A stretch of 64,000 nucleotides of DNA from Chrysophaeum taylorii. Lineage: Eukaryota; Sar; Pelagophyceae; Pelagomonadales; Pelagomonadaceae. Of the stretch, positions 21,541 to 32,093 are shown piece after piece. The notes under the pieces were generated by a model. That model worked only from the letters and a program-made list of their open reading frames with translations. It was not told where the DNA came from and made no database searches. Where the stretch lies: positions 496,001-560,000 of the forward strand of contig JAQMWT010000317.1 of the NCBI GenBank assembly GCA_029834535.1, written 5' to 3'. Every line of letters begins with the position of its first letter. Positions within the stretch are counted from its first letter, which is position 1. The position numbers were made by a program, and so were the translations under genes.

Positions 21541-24138
21541 CCGTCGGTGACGACGTCGGCATACGCTAGGCCAACTCTCAATCGCAGTGGGGTGGATCTT
21601 GGGATAGCCAATCGACGCAGTGGTCGGGGTTGCACTGTTTGTAAAAAATGGCATATCGATCGGTGGGAGATGGACAGCGGGTTTCCCGTCGGTGACGGTG
21701 ATGGCGCGGCACTTGGTGATGGTATGGTCAGTCGAATGGCTCTGAGATGCCCTTTTTGGCACACTGGTCGGGCTTGTGTTCGGTGCAGTTGAGAATGGAC
21801 GGTGGGAAATAAGTAAGAGATGCTATTGATATTTTTGTCGTTGATGGCGGCTGAATTGCGTTGGGTGATATTGTAGAAATCACAGGCGGCTGGCTCTGAG
21901 GCGCACGACGTGGCGCATTCGTTTGGTATGTAAATGGCGCGATCGTGGGGCGCAACGACGAGAGACTAGAAGGGTATTTCGGTTGGTGATGGCGACTTCA
22001 TAGTGTGGGTGGAAATCACAGTCGGCTGGTTTCGAGGTGCACTACACGGCGCACGTATTGGGAGTGCGTTAGGAGAAATCGTGGGAAACATCCGCGAGAG
22101 TATTTCAAAGAGACTTATTGCGGATTTCTGTCGTTGACGGCGCCGGCTTAAGAGCGCTGGGTGGTATGTTGAGGTGAACCACTTTTCGTAGTAGTCGAGC
22201 GTGTGATATGCGCAGTTTTTGAGACAATCGACGGGAAACAATTTGGAGTTGGACTATGCGATACGTCCGCAAGAGCGTCCGTAGCGCTCGGTGATGTATA
22301 ATGGGAACAGCATTCGGCTGGCTCCCTGAGTGTCCCAGTCGGGCTAGGTCGAAAACAGTTGCGGGGATCTTCGACTTGAGACCACCGAGAGACGGCATTT
22401 CTGTCGGGGACAGCGATGGCGTAGTGCCTGGTGAAATTGCGGAAAATCGGTTGGCTGGTTCCTGTGTGCACCACCCTTTGCATGTGGCCGGGCATGAGAT
22501 TGGCTTCGTGGGGACAGTCGACGGGAGTCCAGTTGGAGTTGGGCTCGGCAGTTTCGTCGTCGAAAGAGTCAGCATAGCAATGAATGATTTAATGAGAACG
22601 TCAGTGGTGGGGCTGAGGTGTACCGCTTGGCGTTATGGTCGGGCTCATGCTCGCCCCTATGGTGGGGTTTCGTCGAAAGGAGACGTCGGTGACGGAGCGA
22701 TCTAATTTTGGCAGTGTCGTGGGCGCGGTCGACAAGCGAGGGCTTTGATCCAACGTGGGAATACCAGAGGGAAGGCCAGTGGGAAACACTTTCGGCAAGT
22801 TCGACGGTATTGATGAGGGATCCCGAATCGGCTCGTGAGTCGGCAGGAAGGTGGATTCTGCTTTTGTCGTCGGTCACGCACTCGGCGAAGTTGAGGGCGT
22901 GGAAGACGGGCGCAAGGTTGGTCCCTCGAATGGCGCAGGGCTTGTTGGCGTCGATGAAGGCCGCGGGTTGGAAAGGGTGTCTGAAGGCTGCAGGTTGGAA
23001 AGGGTGTCGTCGGGCTGAATTTCTGAATACTTGTTGGCGGACACTTGGCATGCGGGTAGGAGACGACAACAGAACCGACGTGGACGATAGAGTTGGGCTA
23101 GAAGAGTTAGAAGAAGGCACCGAGGTTGGTTGTGTTTTTACGGTGGGTGCTGGGAGAGAAACCAGCGGTCGAGCTCGAGGTCAGCGTCGTCGAGGAGGAG
23201 AGTGAATTAACAAATTTCGGCTCACCGGGTTGAATTTGAATCCTCAGGCGCTGGAATTTGGGTGTCAATGACGAGTGTGGTGAAGGAATGGCAGCTTGAC
23301 TCGTGGTTGGCTCACGCGACGGAAACGAGAACAGAACGGGCAAGAGCGTGGACCCCGAGTTGACCGTTGGCAAAGGGTCGTCGGCGAATCAGTGCGCTCG
23401 ACTGCGCGGCATTCGTCGGATGGCGAGACGGGAATTCGGAGGGCGCGCTTGTCAGGAGGGGCCTTAGGCTTGGGGACGGGAGGCAGTGTTAGCGAGGACG
23501 ACGGCGCTCAAGTCGGCGAAGTCGTCAGCAGACGAGATGGGGTGAGAGTGTTGTGGGCGGGCCAAAGGGCTGCGTCGTCGGCGGTTTCGTTGGAAAGGGG
23601 GTTGGGGACTGTGTGGACACAATAAGATTTGCATGCGGTGAACGTGATCCGATCCGTCCCGGCCGTTACTCTTCTCCTCGTCCAAATCGGAAAAGAAGTC
23701 GTCCAACGAAACGACAGCCTCATCCGATTAGACGCGTGAATGTGAACGACTCGAAACTCCAGGTGCCTGAATGAAGCTCAGCAACCGACGGTCGCACAGT
23801 TGTCGTCGGCAAGATTCAAACACGACTGCGTCGAGAACGCCTTGTCGCCGTGGAACCGATAAGAAGCGACCAGTGCGCTGCCGCAGCACCGCTCCGCCGA
23901 CCTCCTCCGAGGTGTCCGGTTTGTCCCTGTTGACAGGACGTTGCACTCGGTTGCCGCGACCTCGCCCCTGGCCGGCACGCTGATTGCGCCGCCGCCCACG
24001 CTGCTCGTGCCGTTGCACACCATCACGTTTGCGAGCGTTAGCACCCACTTCAAAATGCTGGAAGTTCCACGAGCCGTCGAGCATGGCGTCGTCCCTCGTG
24101 ATATCAAATTTGCTGCTGACTACGAGCGTCCCAAACAC
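21540..24138 (-). pseudogene. Decayed secreted beta-helix / Pro-Thr-Ser repeat protein
   Basis: Minus-strand fragments in all three frames share one theme. At 23.8-24.1 kb: LTLANVMVCNGTSSVGGGAI…ATECNV, like the GGAI/FTNCTF repeats of right-handed beta-helix (polymorphic-repeat) surface proteins. Below it, from about 23.4 to 21.6 kb, come many PTGLPSGIPT, SPTITPSGTP, SPTEMPSLG and SPTPTGLPS units, the Pro/Ser/Thr repeats seen in large extracellular proteins of diatoms and related algae. No frame stays open for more than about 180 residues and units drift in frame, so this is a pseudogene or a badly eroded 3' part. The truncated Copia element abuts its downstream end. Origin as one gene is an inference from the shared strand and order. 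Confidence 0.55.
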
Positions 24139-24558
24139 CTCGTGGGCGAGCTCGGCATAGGACGACGGTCGCCGCTTCTCTGCGGCAGCGAGAGGAGAAG
24201 GCCCAACAGGGTTGTCCCTGCGAGGGTTGTTGTTTTGGATATATTATGTTGACCTTTGAAGGAGGGGAAGGCTTCTTCGAATAATAATGTGACGTTTCAA
24301 GCATCATTCGTTCATCTGGCTGTGGCGAAACAATAGGGAGAAAATAGGAAAGCCTCGCAGGCAAAAGGGCTCGAGAAGGGCTGGAGAAGGGTCGCCCGGT
24401 CGTTGAATGAGGGGCGACTCATGTCTGCTGCTGCATAATATTGTGCAAGTATATTATGCTTGTTAACAGAGGGAGGTGCCCAGGATTAAAGCGCACCGAC
24501 CACGCAGAAGAAGAGAAATCGGCGGTGGTATTATTATTACTATTATTATTAGGGATCG

Positions 24559-24830
24559 GTCAAGTTTGGTCAAAAAGTTTGGTGAATTTCTTTCATGTTT
24601 GCTCGATTTTGATGTATGATTAAGGAAAAACTCACATGTGTGGTCACTTTCCATAGAAGTTAGGTCAGTTAAGTTTGGTCACTCCGAAGTTGCATTAAGT
24701 TTGATCAATCAACCCTTAAAGTTTGATTAATTTCCTTGTAAGTTTGGTCAACAAGTTTGATCACTACTCCTCAAACTTCAACAGTATTGACCAAACTTGG
24801 GCTTTTTAAATCAAACTTAAAGAGGCTTTT
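24559..24830. repeat. Left cluster of GTTTGGTCA motifs
   Basis: Repeated AAGTTTGGTCA, AAGTTTGATCA, TTGACCAAACTT and related forms at irregular spacing in an AT-rich stretch. The segment changes sharply to GC-rich DNA at about 24.83 kb. Confidence 0.6.
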
Positions 24831-26003
24831 TAAGGGGGCGCGTGAGCGCTTTTGGTGCGAAAATGCTTTTAAAACGAAAGCTAGGTGCTGCAGCTACGCA
24901 GAATCTACCGTGGCGTTACACGCGCGGCATGGGCACCCCCCCATGACCGCCTTAGAAGGAGGTCCATCCTAAGACAGCGCGGCGATACGCAAGGAGAGCG
25001 GGTAGCGACGCGCGGCCTCGAGAGCAGATTCCAAAGGCTTGGCGTATTTAAGCTGGGCCCATTCTCGTACCTTCCATCGTTCGTAGAAGCCACCCAAACC
25101 GCGACTCTCCACGGTGGTGTTGCCGTGGTCGTGCGTCATTCTTCAGCAACAAGCGGACATCGGACACCAGACTTACATGGTCTGCGTGAGACGGATCACC
25201 CCATTCTGCATCCCAAAATCCGAGAGGGAGCGTCTTTGATAATCGACTCGGGGTCGAGAACGCGAAACTCGACGACCTCGAGAAACTGCGCGAGCAACGC
25301 CCCTCGAGCACCCAAAGATTGTAGTCCCACACTTGTGCGGGACCGTACAGGACCACGTTCAGGAGTTCCTCACCGTCGCGTACCCGATCCGGAGTTAGCT
25401 GTCCAGCTTGATCATGGGACGGCAACGCGAGCACGTGCCGTTACGCCAGCATAAACAACTCGCACGACCGTAAGAGAACACCTCCTTATCCTCCTCCTCC
25501 TCGCGCATCTCGACAACCCCGCCCTGCCGCAAGATCTCCCCGGGAGCTGCTGCTGCACCGTCGAGCACTGTACGAGAAAGTCGGCAAATACAAGCTGCGG
25601 CGCGAAGGGATGTCAAGACGTCGACAGCCTCGTTCCATGAAGATCGCCGACACCACCCCTGTAATTCTTACCCAGTCATCAGTACGAGTCTAAAATATGA
25701 CAAGTTTGATGTGATTGTTCGAAATTTGATCACACCAAATTGAATGCCTCCAAGTTTGACCATACACACGCATCAACATGCGAATACTCGCAGAACAACA
25801 TCCACAAACAAGGCCTGCGTAAGACAACGCTGATACCACGCTGTTTCGTCGTCGCCCAAGATTATTCGGATGCGCCTTATTAGTTCGATGTTTATGACAG
25901 ACTACAGCGAACGACCCCGGTTCGTCATCTCGTGCCTTTAGCGGATGACATTGTTGCAGATGTCTATCAAACGCATATGCCGAGAAGAGCCGCCTGACTG
26001 ACT

Positions 26004-26057
26004 AACTAACTAACTAACTTCAGACCTCTCCCGAGCATGGGAGCCAGGCCGGACCGG
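26004..26057. repeat. 50 bp segment inverted relative to 60.1 kb
   Basis: The stretch AACTAACTTCAGACCTCTCC through GGAGCCAGGCCGGACC here is present in reverse complement at 60108-60158. It probably marks two copies of an otherwise unrecognised dispersed repeat. Confidence 0.7.
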
Positions 26058-26924
26058 CAGGAGCCGGTACGGAATCACGGAGAAAAATCACGCAGTTGGG
26101 GCAGAGGCGAGGGACGAGGACGGACTTGTTGATGGTGGACCGCCACTGCGCGGTCTTGTGCGAGGTCGTGCAAAAGCGTCGCAGGCCGCGGACGTGTTGG
26201 TCCACGAACAATCGACCTGTCCGTCGCGCTCTGCCCAACCGAGCGAACCCCATCCCAGCGCGGACTTTCCGGGTGCTAACCGGCCAGCGAGCCGCCTGAC
26301 TTGCCCTCCATAAAGCCCTTGATGAGGACCGACACGGCCTCGCAGAAGAGCTTTGCGCGATAGCTGGATCTTTGTCGGCGAGAAGGTTCGGAGCAGGTGT
26401 GCCTTTTAGCACACGTAACGGTATTGTCTACTTGCACATCACAACGACCAGCACGCACATAAAAGCTGCATCTTGCATATAGCACTTGAACGACAGCGCT
26501 GTCGCGCTGTAGACCATGTTGTACATGCCGTCAACTTGCCGCCCGTGTCGAACATCATCTGCTGCAAGTCGGCCTCGAGAACACACATGCTGAACTTTGC
26601 ATCTTGGTTAGATCTAGTAAAGTGGAGCCTCGCATTTGCGCGCTCTGAGCTGCGACAGCGTACTCGGCGATCTCTCATAGTCGTTTACCTTCGTCTGGGC
26701 ACGCGACTTCTTGTTTTCTTTCTCGGCGTCGTGGTCAACCGACGTCGGCGTGTTACCACCACGCTCCCGCTCGACCTGAGCGACGAAACCCGCATCGATA
26801 CCGTGTTCGTTTCGAAGTCGAAGGACGCTCCGGAGTCTCAGTGCGACGTGCAGAACCGCTGAAAGCTTGATCACGGCGGGCCTTGTTTTGTCAGCGAACA
26901 GTATGTTTGCTCTCTAAGAGTACA

Positions 26925-26998
26925 AGTTTAGTCAGCCAAGATACGGATTGACTAAACTTAAGTGACCAAACTTGTTGGGGGTTTACGGTGACCAAACA
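26925..26998. repeat. Right cluster of GTTTGGTCA motifs
   Basis: Contains AAGTTTAGTCA, TGACTAAACTTAA, GTGACCAAACTTG and GTGACCAAACATA. Mostly in reverse orientation to the left cluster, as expected for opposite ends of one element. Confidence 0.55.
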
Positions 26999-27289
26999 TA
27001 CGTGGTGGTTGGAAACTTGACTTTTCCCTTATTATTACTATGTCTTTCAAAAATGAGCCACTGCGCGCGTCGTTGACACCAAGAAGGGAGGTAATAATAA
27101 AGTAAAAAAAAAACGGAGCCGCACGACGACGCGCTAGCGAGGGCACGTATTAACAAAGATGCCCGGCGTGGCTCTGATTCAATGAAAAAAAAACGACAAA
27201 AACGCGAGGCCAGTGATACTTATTACACTGTAATGGATGATCATATGATGGTTCGGGCCCGAAGACTAGTGGTTTTTTAAGAGTGGTCC

Positions 27290-30200
27290 CTAGCTATCTT
27301 CCACGAAGGCGAGCGCGAGGTTCCGGTCGGGGGTGGGCTCGGATCCGTTGGGAGCGAAGGGGGATTGAGGAGGCTTGGTATGTCGTCGTCGTCGTCGTTG
27401 TCTCGCGCGTTGCGGCGAGTCTCGGTCTGAACCGGCGTCGCCCGGAGGTCCGGCGACGTCGTCGGCGTCGTCGTACGCGACCCCCTCGGTGATAAGGCTA
27501 TTGACTTGATCGAGAGCGCGCTTTTTCGAAGATAGGTGGTCGTCGTGGTTCTCGGCTTTGAGGACGAGATCGTTGATCGTCCAGGACGTATCCCGGACGC
27601 CCAGGGTTGCCGTGGAGACGACGAAGGCGGAGTCCTCGAGTTTGAGGGGCGCGCCGCCGCAGTCGCAGTGGTCGAGGGCGAGCCTCGAGTCGGCGAGGGC
27701 GTAGACGCTCGCGGCGTCGTTGGGTCCAAGCCAGGAATCGGCGACGACCGCGGCGCTCTGGTGGAGGAGGAAGAGGCCGGCGCCCTTGTTTTGGACCAAG
27801 GCGCACCGGTCGATCGCGGCGGCGCCCGCGACGAGGAGGGCCGAGGCCTTGGCGCCGGAGACGCGGCAGCGCGAGAGGTAGGCGAAGGCGTGGGTCGCGA
27901 CGACGAAAGCCGCGCCGCCAGCACCCTCGTTGTCGACGCAGACGCGCGCCGCGCAGAGCCTGCCGGCGTGCTCGACGACGACGGCGGCCGTCGCAGCTCT
28001 CGAGGCGCGCGGGCGCCTGAGCGTGAGGCCGACGAGCGCGCCCGAGGTCGCGCGCCACCGGAGCGCGCCGCCGAGCTCGACGACGCAGCGGGCCGGTTCC
28101 TCCTGGTCTCCCAGGATGCGGATGGCCTTGTCGACGAGGAGGTCGTCCGCATCCTCCCAGTAGTGGCCGGCCCCGAGGGCGAGGGTCTCGCCCGGGGCGG
28201 CGGCGTCGATGGCCGCCCGGAGCGAGGTCCGCGTCGGCGCGAGCAGGAGGAGGTCGTCGGGCAGGAGCGTGTCGTCGGTCACCTCGCGGCCGCGGCGGCG
28301 GCGCGTCGCCGCGAGGTGCCGGGGGCCGCTCTCGGCGAGGGCGACGCGCTCGACGGGCAACACCGTCGTGACGAAGCAGTCGTCGCGCGACGCGCGCGAC
28401 CACCGTCGGCACGCGGCGGCCGCGCGCGCGCGCTCGACGTGCGCGAGCCCGGCGAGCACGCGCACGGCGATTTCGGCGGCGAGCCTCGCGTAGCCGCCGC
28501 GTCGCGCGTCGATCTCGGCGTCGCGCCGCGCGATGACGGCCGGCGTCCGCCACGTCGCCTCTTCGGTGTCGACGTTGTACCAGAACGGCTCGCCCGTGTT
28601 GGCGTCCTGGCGGCGCTCCCAGGCCGCGCCCGTGCACTTGCGTCGCGCCGCCTCGGAGTGCATCTGCCGGCGTCGCCGCTTGAACGCGCGCTCGTAGGTC
28701 GACGCCGCCGAGGCGTCGAAGTACACGTCCGACACCAAGATGTCGCCCTCCACGCACGCCTTGCGCTCCTCGGCCATTTTCTCCTCCTCGACCGCGTCCA
28801 CGTCAAAGTTGTTGTTGTTGTTGTCGTCCCGATTGGCCGCCGCCATCTCGTCCCACAGCTTGCGCTCGGCCGCCGTCATGAAGGCCGACGATCCGTTCGT
28901 CGTCGTCGTCTCGGCGTGGGCGGCGTTGCGCATCACGATCTCGAGGCACCGTCGCTCGACGGGCTTGAGCGCGTCGGCGAGCTTGTCGGGGTCGGGACCG
29001 ACCCTTTCCTGCCACGCGGCGAACTCTGCCTCGAGCTTTGCCGTCTCGTCGACGGCGGCGTCGTCCCCGTCGTTATCGCGGTTGTTATTTTGACCGTTGT
29101 TGTTGCTCTCGTCGGCAGCTCCCCCCGTTTCGGAGAACTCGGCCGCCTCGTTGGCCGCCTCCTGCTGCGCCTTGTTGGCCGACTCGACGTCCTCGGCGTC
29201 CTCGACTTGCACTGCGAGATTCGCGACGTCCTGCGACTCGACGACCCGGGCGAGGATGCCCGCCGCGTCGAACTGGCCTTCTGTCAAGGCGACGAACTCG
29301 AGCTTGCGCTTTTGTTTGGCCTTGACGAGGATGTTTTCCTCGACCGTAGCCGCGCACACGAGCCTGTAGATGTGGACCTCTCTGGTCTGGCCGATGCGGT
29401 GCGCGCGGTCGGTCGCCTGCGCGTCCATCGCGGGGTTCCAGTCCGAGTCGTAGAAGATGACGACGTCCGCGCCCGTCAAGTTAATGCCGAGGCCCCCCGA
29501 TCGCGTCGAGAGGACCATGCAGAACAGGGACTCGTCGGTGTTGAAGCGCTCGACGCGCCGCTGGCGCTCGTCGGGCGCCGTCGCGCCGTCGAGCCTCGAG
29601 TACGAGTGGCCGTGGAAGCACAGAAATGCCTCGAGGACGTCGAGCATGCGCGACATCTGCGTAAATATCAGGCATCGGTGGTTATGGCGCTTGAGGTCGC
29701 GGAGCAGCGGCGCGAGCTTGTGGAACTTGCCCGAGTCCCACTGCACGAGCGATCGATCGGGAAAGTTCACCGAGAGCGCGAGCTCGACGGCGCGGAGGTG
29801 TCGCGACGCCTCGCGCCCTATTGCGACGGCGACGCGCCGCGCGAGCCCGAATGGATATTTCGTGTTCACGTCGGCGTCGTGTCGCTTCAGGTGCCGCACG
29901 CACAGGGTGGTGGGGTGCGCGACGGCGCGCGGCACGACGCAGACGAACCGCTTGAAGACGGGCGCGAGCTCGGCCGCGCGACGCGCCACGCCGCTCGCCT
30001 CGAGCATCTCCACCAAAACGTTCGAGGCGCGCCGTCGCGCGCGATTCCTCGCCAACGCCGCCTCGGAAGAAGACCCCTCGGCGAAAGCGGCGGCGGCGAG
30101 CTTGGCGACACGGAACGGCTCGTCGGCGAGCATCGAGGTCACCAACCTGACAGTCCTCCGGGAGAGGCGAGAGACGGCGCCGTGGACGCCGAGGGTCGTC

Positions 30201-31969
30201 TCGCGCTCGTGAAACCTCGCCAGCGAATCGGTCGCCTCGTCGTCGAGGCGCACCCTCAGCTGGTCGTAGGCCGAGTTGTGGAGGTCCTCCACGAAGAGCG
30301 CGGGGCCCTTGACGAGGTCGAGCGGTGCCGACGGCGCGGTCTCGACGACGAAAACTCGGTCGTTTTCTTCGACGCGCAGCCATCGCGGCGCCGCCGGTCC
30401 GCCTCCGATCGCGAGGCGCGGGACCTCGACGACGAGGCCGGGCGCGAACACGAAGGGGGCGACGACAGGTCTGGGTTCGAAGAGGTCGGGGTGGTTGCAC
30501 ACCTTGCGAAGCTGCATGATGACGTTCATCATGCTCACGAAGTTGACGTTGGACTCGCGCGCCAAGGCCTTTCTCGTCGACGACCGCGACATGAATTCCT
30601 CGTACAAAAGCTGCTGACGGCGCGAGAGCTTGCACGAGATCTCGTGCTCGTGCTTGGCCGGGAGCTGCTTGGCCACGTCCTTCTTGAGTCGTCGCAGCAC
30701 GAACGGGCGCATAATCGAATGGAGCCGCTTGACGAGTTCGTCCGAAAGTCTCGACCGACCCTCGACGGCCGACGACAGCGGGTTGGAAAACCAGTAGGAA
30801 AACTCCTGGCGCGACCGAAACAGGTGCGGCATGAGAAAGTGCATCAACGACCACAACTCCATCAGCGAATTTTGGAGGGGCGTCCCCGTGAGCAGCAGGC
30901 GTCGCTGCGCCTGGAACGCGAGGAGCGTCCGCCATCTCCGCGACTCAAAATTTTTGATGTTGTGCGCCTCGTCGAGGATCAGGTAGTAGAATTTTTTACG
31001 CCGAAACACGCTCGCGTCCTGCACGGCCAGCTGGTAGCTCGTGACGCACACGTGAAGCGCCCCAGCCTTGGACCAGCCCGTCCGCAATTGCTTCCGCGCC
31101 TTGGCCGAGCCGTAGTACGTCACGATCTTGAGCCCCGGACAAAACTTCTTGAGCTCGGCTTCCCAGTTGACCAAGCAACTCGTGGGGGCGACGACAAGGT
31201 GCGGTCCCCAGATACCCCGCGCGCACGCCAAGTGCGCGAGCAGCGCGATTGCCTGCACCGTCTTCCCGAGCCCCATCTCGTCCGCCAAGATTCCGTTCAG
31301 CCGTCGCGCGTGCATCGACGCGAGCCAGTTCAGCCCGACGTGCTGGTACGGTCGCAGCGACAACTTGGAGTCGAGGAGATAGGGCCGCGGCACGTCCGTC
31401 TCGCGCGCGCACGCGTCGATCGCCTCGAGGTGCTCCGCGACATCCTTCTTCGTGGCGAGCTTTGACGCGAGCTCGCCCGTATACCGCTCCGTCTGACGAA
31501 CCAGGTGGACCAGGTGCCGGTCCATCGCCTTGCGCTGTTCCGCTTGCCATTCGAGGCGTTGCTTGTACGTGATCACCTTGTCGATCTTGAACCAAAACGT
31601 CTTCACCAGCTTGGACACCTTGCCGGCGAGCTTGCGCATCGCGATTTCGCGCTCTCGTTCTACCCGCTTCCGACGACCCTCCATGTTCCGGAAGTGACCA
31701 AGGATCGCCTTGCACCGCTTCTTCCTCAAAGCCGCGTGCCGCTTCCGCTCCGTCTCAAAGTCCGCCGCCATCCACGCCATCTCCTTCAGCAGAATATCGC
31801 GGTGCGTCTCCACCTTCTCGGGGGTCGCCCACTTCTCCATCGCTGACGGCAGCTCGATGCACCGCAGCCGCGACACGATCGCTGACCGCCGCTCGTCGCA
31901 CTCCTCGTACGTGTCCTCCGCCTCCGCCCCCGTCCCCTCCTCCAACGTTGCCGACCAAACCCTGGCCAT
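27290..31969 (-). CDS. SWR1/SRCAP-type chromatin remodeller fused to WW and beta-helix domains
   Basis: ATPase of the H2A.Z-depositing SWR1 complex. In 1,559 residues: an HSA domain (about 45-110, THRDILLKEMAWMAADF) that binds actin/Arp; SNF2 lobe 1 with LADEMGLGKT (229-237) and DEAH (333-336); a roughly 220-residue insertion before lobe 2, the hallmark of INO80/SWR1 split ATPases; and lobe 2 (about 743-875) with LDGAT, STRSGGLGINLTGAD, YDSDWNP and DRAHRIGQT. SWR1 is preferred over INO80 because of QMSRMLDVLEAFL and the following KQKRKLEFVALTEGQF. The C-terminal third is unusual: a WW domain at about 1115-1145 (WERRQDANTGEPFWYNVDTE), then about 230 residues with the rhythm of a right-handed parallel beta-helix (1243-1470). 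One exon, clean ATG. Confidence 0.9.
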   Translation of the reverse strand: MARVWSATLEEGTGAEAEDTYEECDERRSAIVSRLRCIELPSAMEKWATPEKVETHRDILLKEMAWMAADFETERKRHAALRKKRCKAILGHFRNMEGRRKRVEREREIAMRKLAGKVSKLVKTFWFKIDKVITYKQRLEWQAEQRKAMDRHLVHLVRQTERYTGELASKLATKKDVAEHLEAIDACARETDVPRPYLLDSKLSLRPYQHVGLNWLASMHARRLNGILADEMGLGKTVQAIALLAHLACARGIWGPHLVVAPTSCLVNWEAELKKFCPGLKIVTYYGSAKARKQLRTGWSKAGALHVCVTSYQLAVQDASVFRRKKFYYLILDEAHNIKNFESRRWRTLLAFQAQRRLLLTGTPLQNSLMELWSLMHFLMPHLFRSRQEFSYWFSNPLSSAVEGRSRLSDELVKRLHSIMRPFVLRRLKKDVAKQLPAKHEHEISCKLSRRQQLLYEEFMSRSSTRKALARESNVNFVSMMNVIMQLRKVCNHPDLFEPRPVVAPFVFAPGLVVEVPRLAIGGGPAAPRWLRVEENDRVFVVETAPSAPLDLVKGPALFVEDLHNSAYDQLRVRLDDEATDSLARFHERETTLGVHGAVSRLSRRTVRLVTSMLADEPFRVAKLAAAAFAEGSSSEAALARNRARRRASNVLVEMLEASGVARRAAELAPVFKRFVCVVPRAVAHPTTLCVRHLKRHDADVNTKYPFGLARRVAVAIGREASRHLRAVELALSVNFPDRSLVQWDSGKFHKLAPLLRDLKRHNHRCLIFTQMSRMLDVLEAFLCFHGHSYSRLDGATAPDERQRRVERFNTDESLFCMVLSTRSGGLGINLTGADVVIFYDSDWNPAMDAQATDRAHRIGQTREVHIYRLVCAATVEENILVKAKQKRKLEFVALTEGQFDAAGILARVVESQDVANLAVQVEDAEDVESANKAQQEAANEAAEFSETGGAADESNNNGQNNNRDNDGDDAAVDETAKLEAEFAAWQERVGPDPDKLADALKPVERRCLEIVMRNAAHAETTTTNGSSAFMTAAERKLWDEMAAANRDDNNNNNFDVDAVEEEKMAEERKACVEGDILVSDVYFDASAASTYERAFKRRRRQMHSEAARRKCTGAAWERRQDANTGEPFWYNVDTEEATWRTPAVIARRDAEIDARRGGYARLAAEIAVRVLAGLAHVERARAAAACRRWSRASRDDCFVTTVLPVERVALAESGPRHLAATRRRRGREVTDDTLLPDDLLLLAPTRTSLRAAIDAAAPGETLALGAGHYWEDADDLLVDKAIRILGDQEEPARCVVELGGALRWRATSGALVGLTLRRPRASRAATAAVVVEHAGRLCAARVCVDNEGAGGAAFVVATHAFAYLSRCRVSGAKASALLVAGAAAIDRCALVQNKGAGLFLLHQSAAVVADSWLGPNDAASVYALADSRLALDHCDCGGAPLKLEDSAFVVSTATLGVRDTSWTINDLVLKAENHDDHLSSKKRALDQVNSLITEGVAYDDADDVAGPPGDAGSDRDSPQRARQRRRRRHTKPPQSPFAPNGSEPTPDRNLALAFVEDS

Positions 31970-32093
31970 GCTCTACTCCGCCACCCGAAACCTTTGCGGC
32001 CGCGGACGTGACCGTCGGTCGGCCCCGCGAACCGATTTCGCTTACCCCGCAAGAACAAGCCTTCGGTGCTGTTTTTTGGCTACTGCAATGTAG

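Larger units (their letters stand above)
24139..27289. other. Gene-free segment with clustered GTTTGGTCA motifs
   Basis: No credible gene. AAGTTTGGTCA/AAGTTTGATCA and their reverse complements cluster at 24559-24830 (about ten copies, both orientations), recur at 25690-25770, and cluster again at 26925-26998, including an inverted pair AAGTTTAGTCA…TGACTAAACTT. This looks like the subterminal repeats of a DNA transposon of about 2.4 kb, but no transposase was recognised in the frames between. A (TTA)n run sits at 24529-24550. Confidence 0.4.

Noticed and set aside
25050-25064. GCTGGGCCCATTCTC, a partial match to the half-tRNA primer site
   Set aside because: Only about ten bases match, and no LTR adjoins it.
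27536-31465. 1,309-codon open frame on the plus strand opposite SWR1
   Set aside because: Antisense shadow caused by high GC and codon bias. The minus-strand frame has all the domains, and this one has only Arg/Glu/Val-rich low-complexity sequence.
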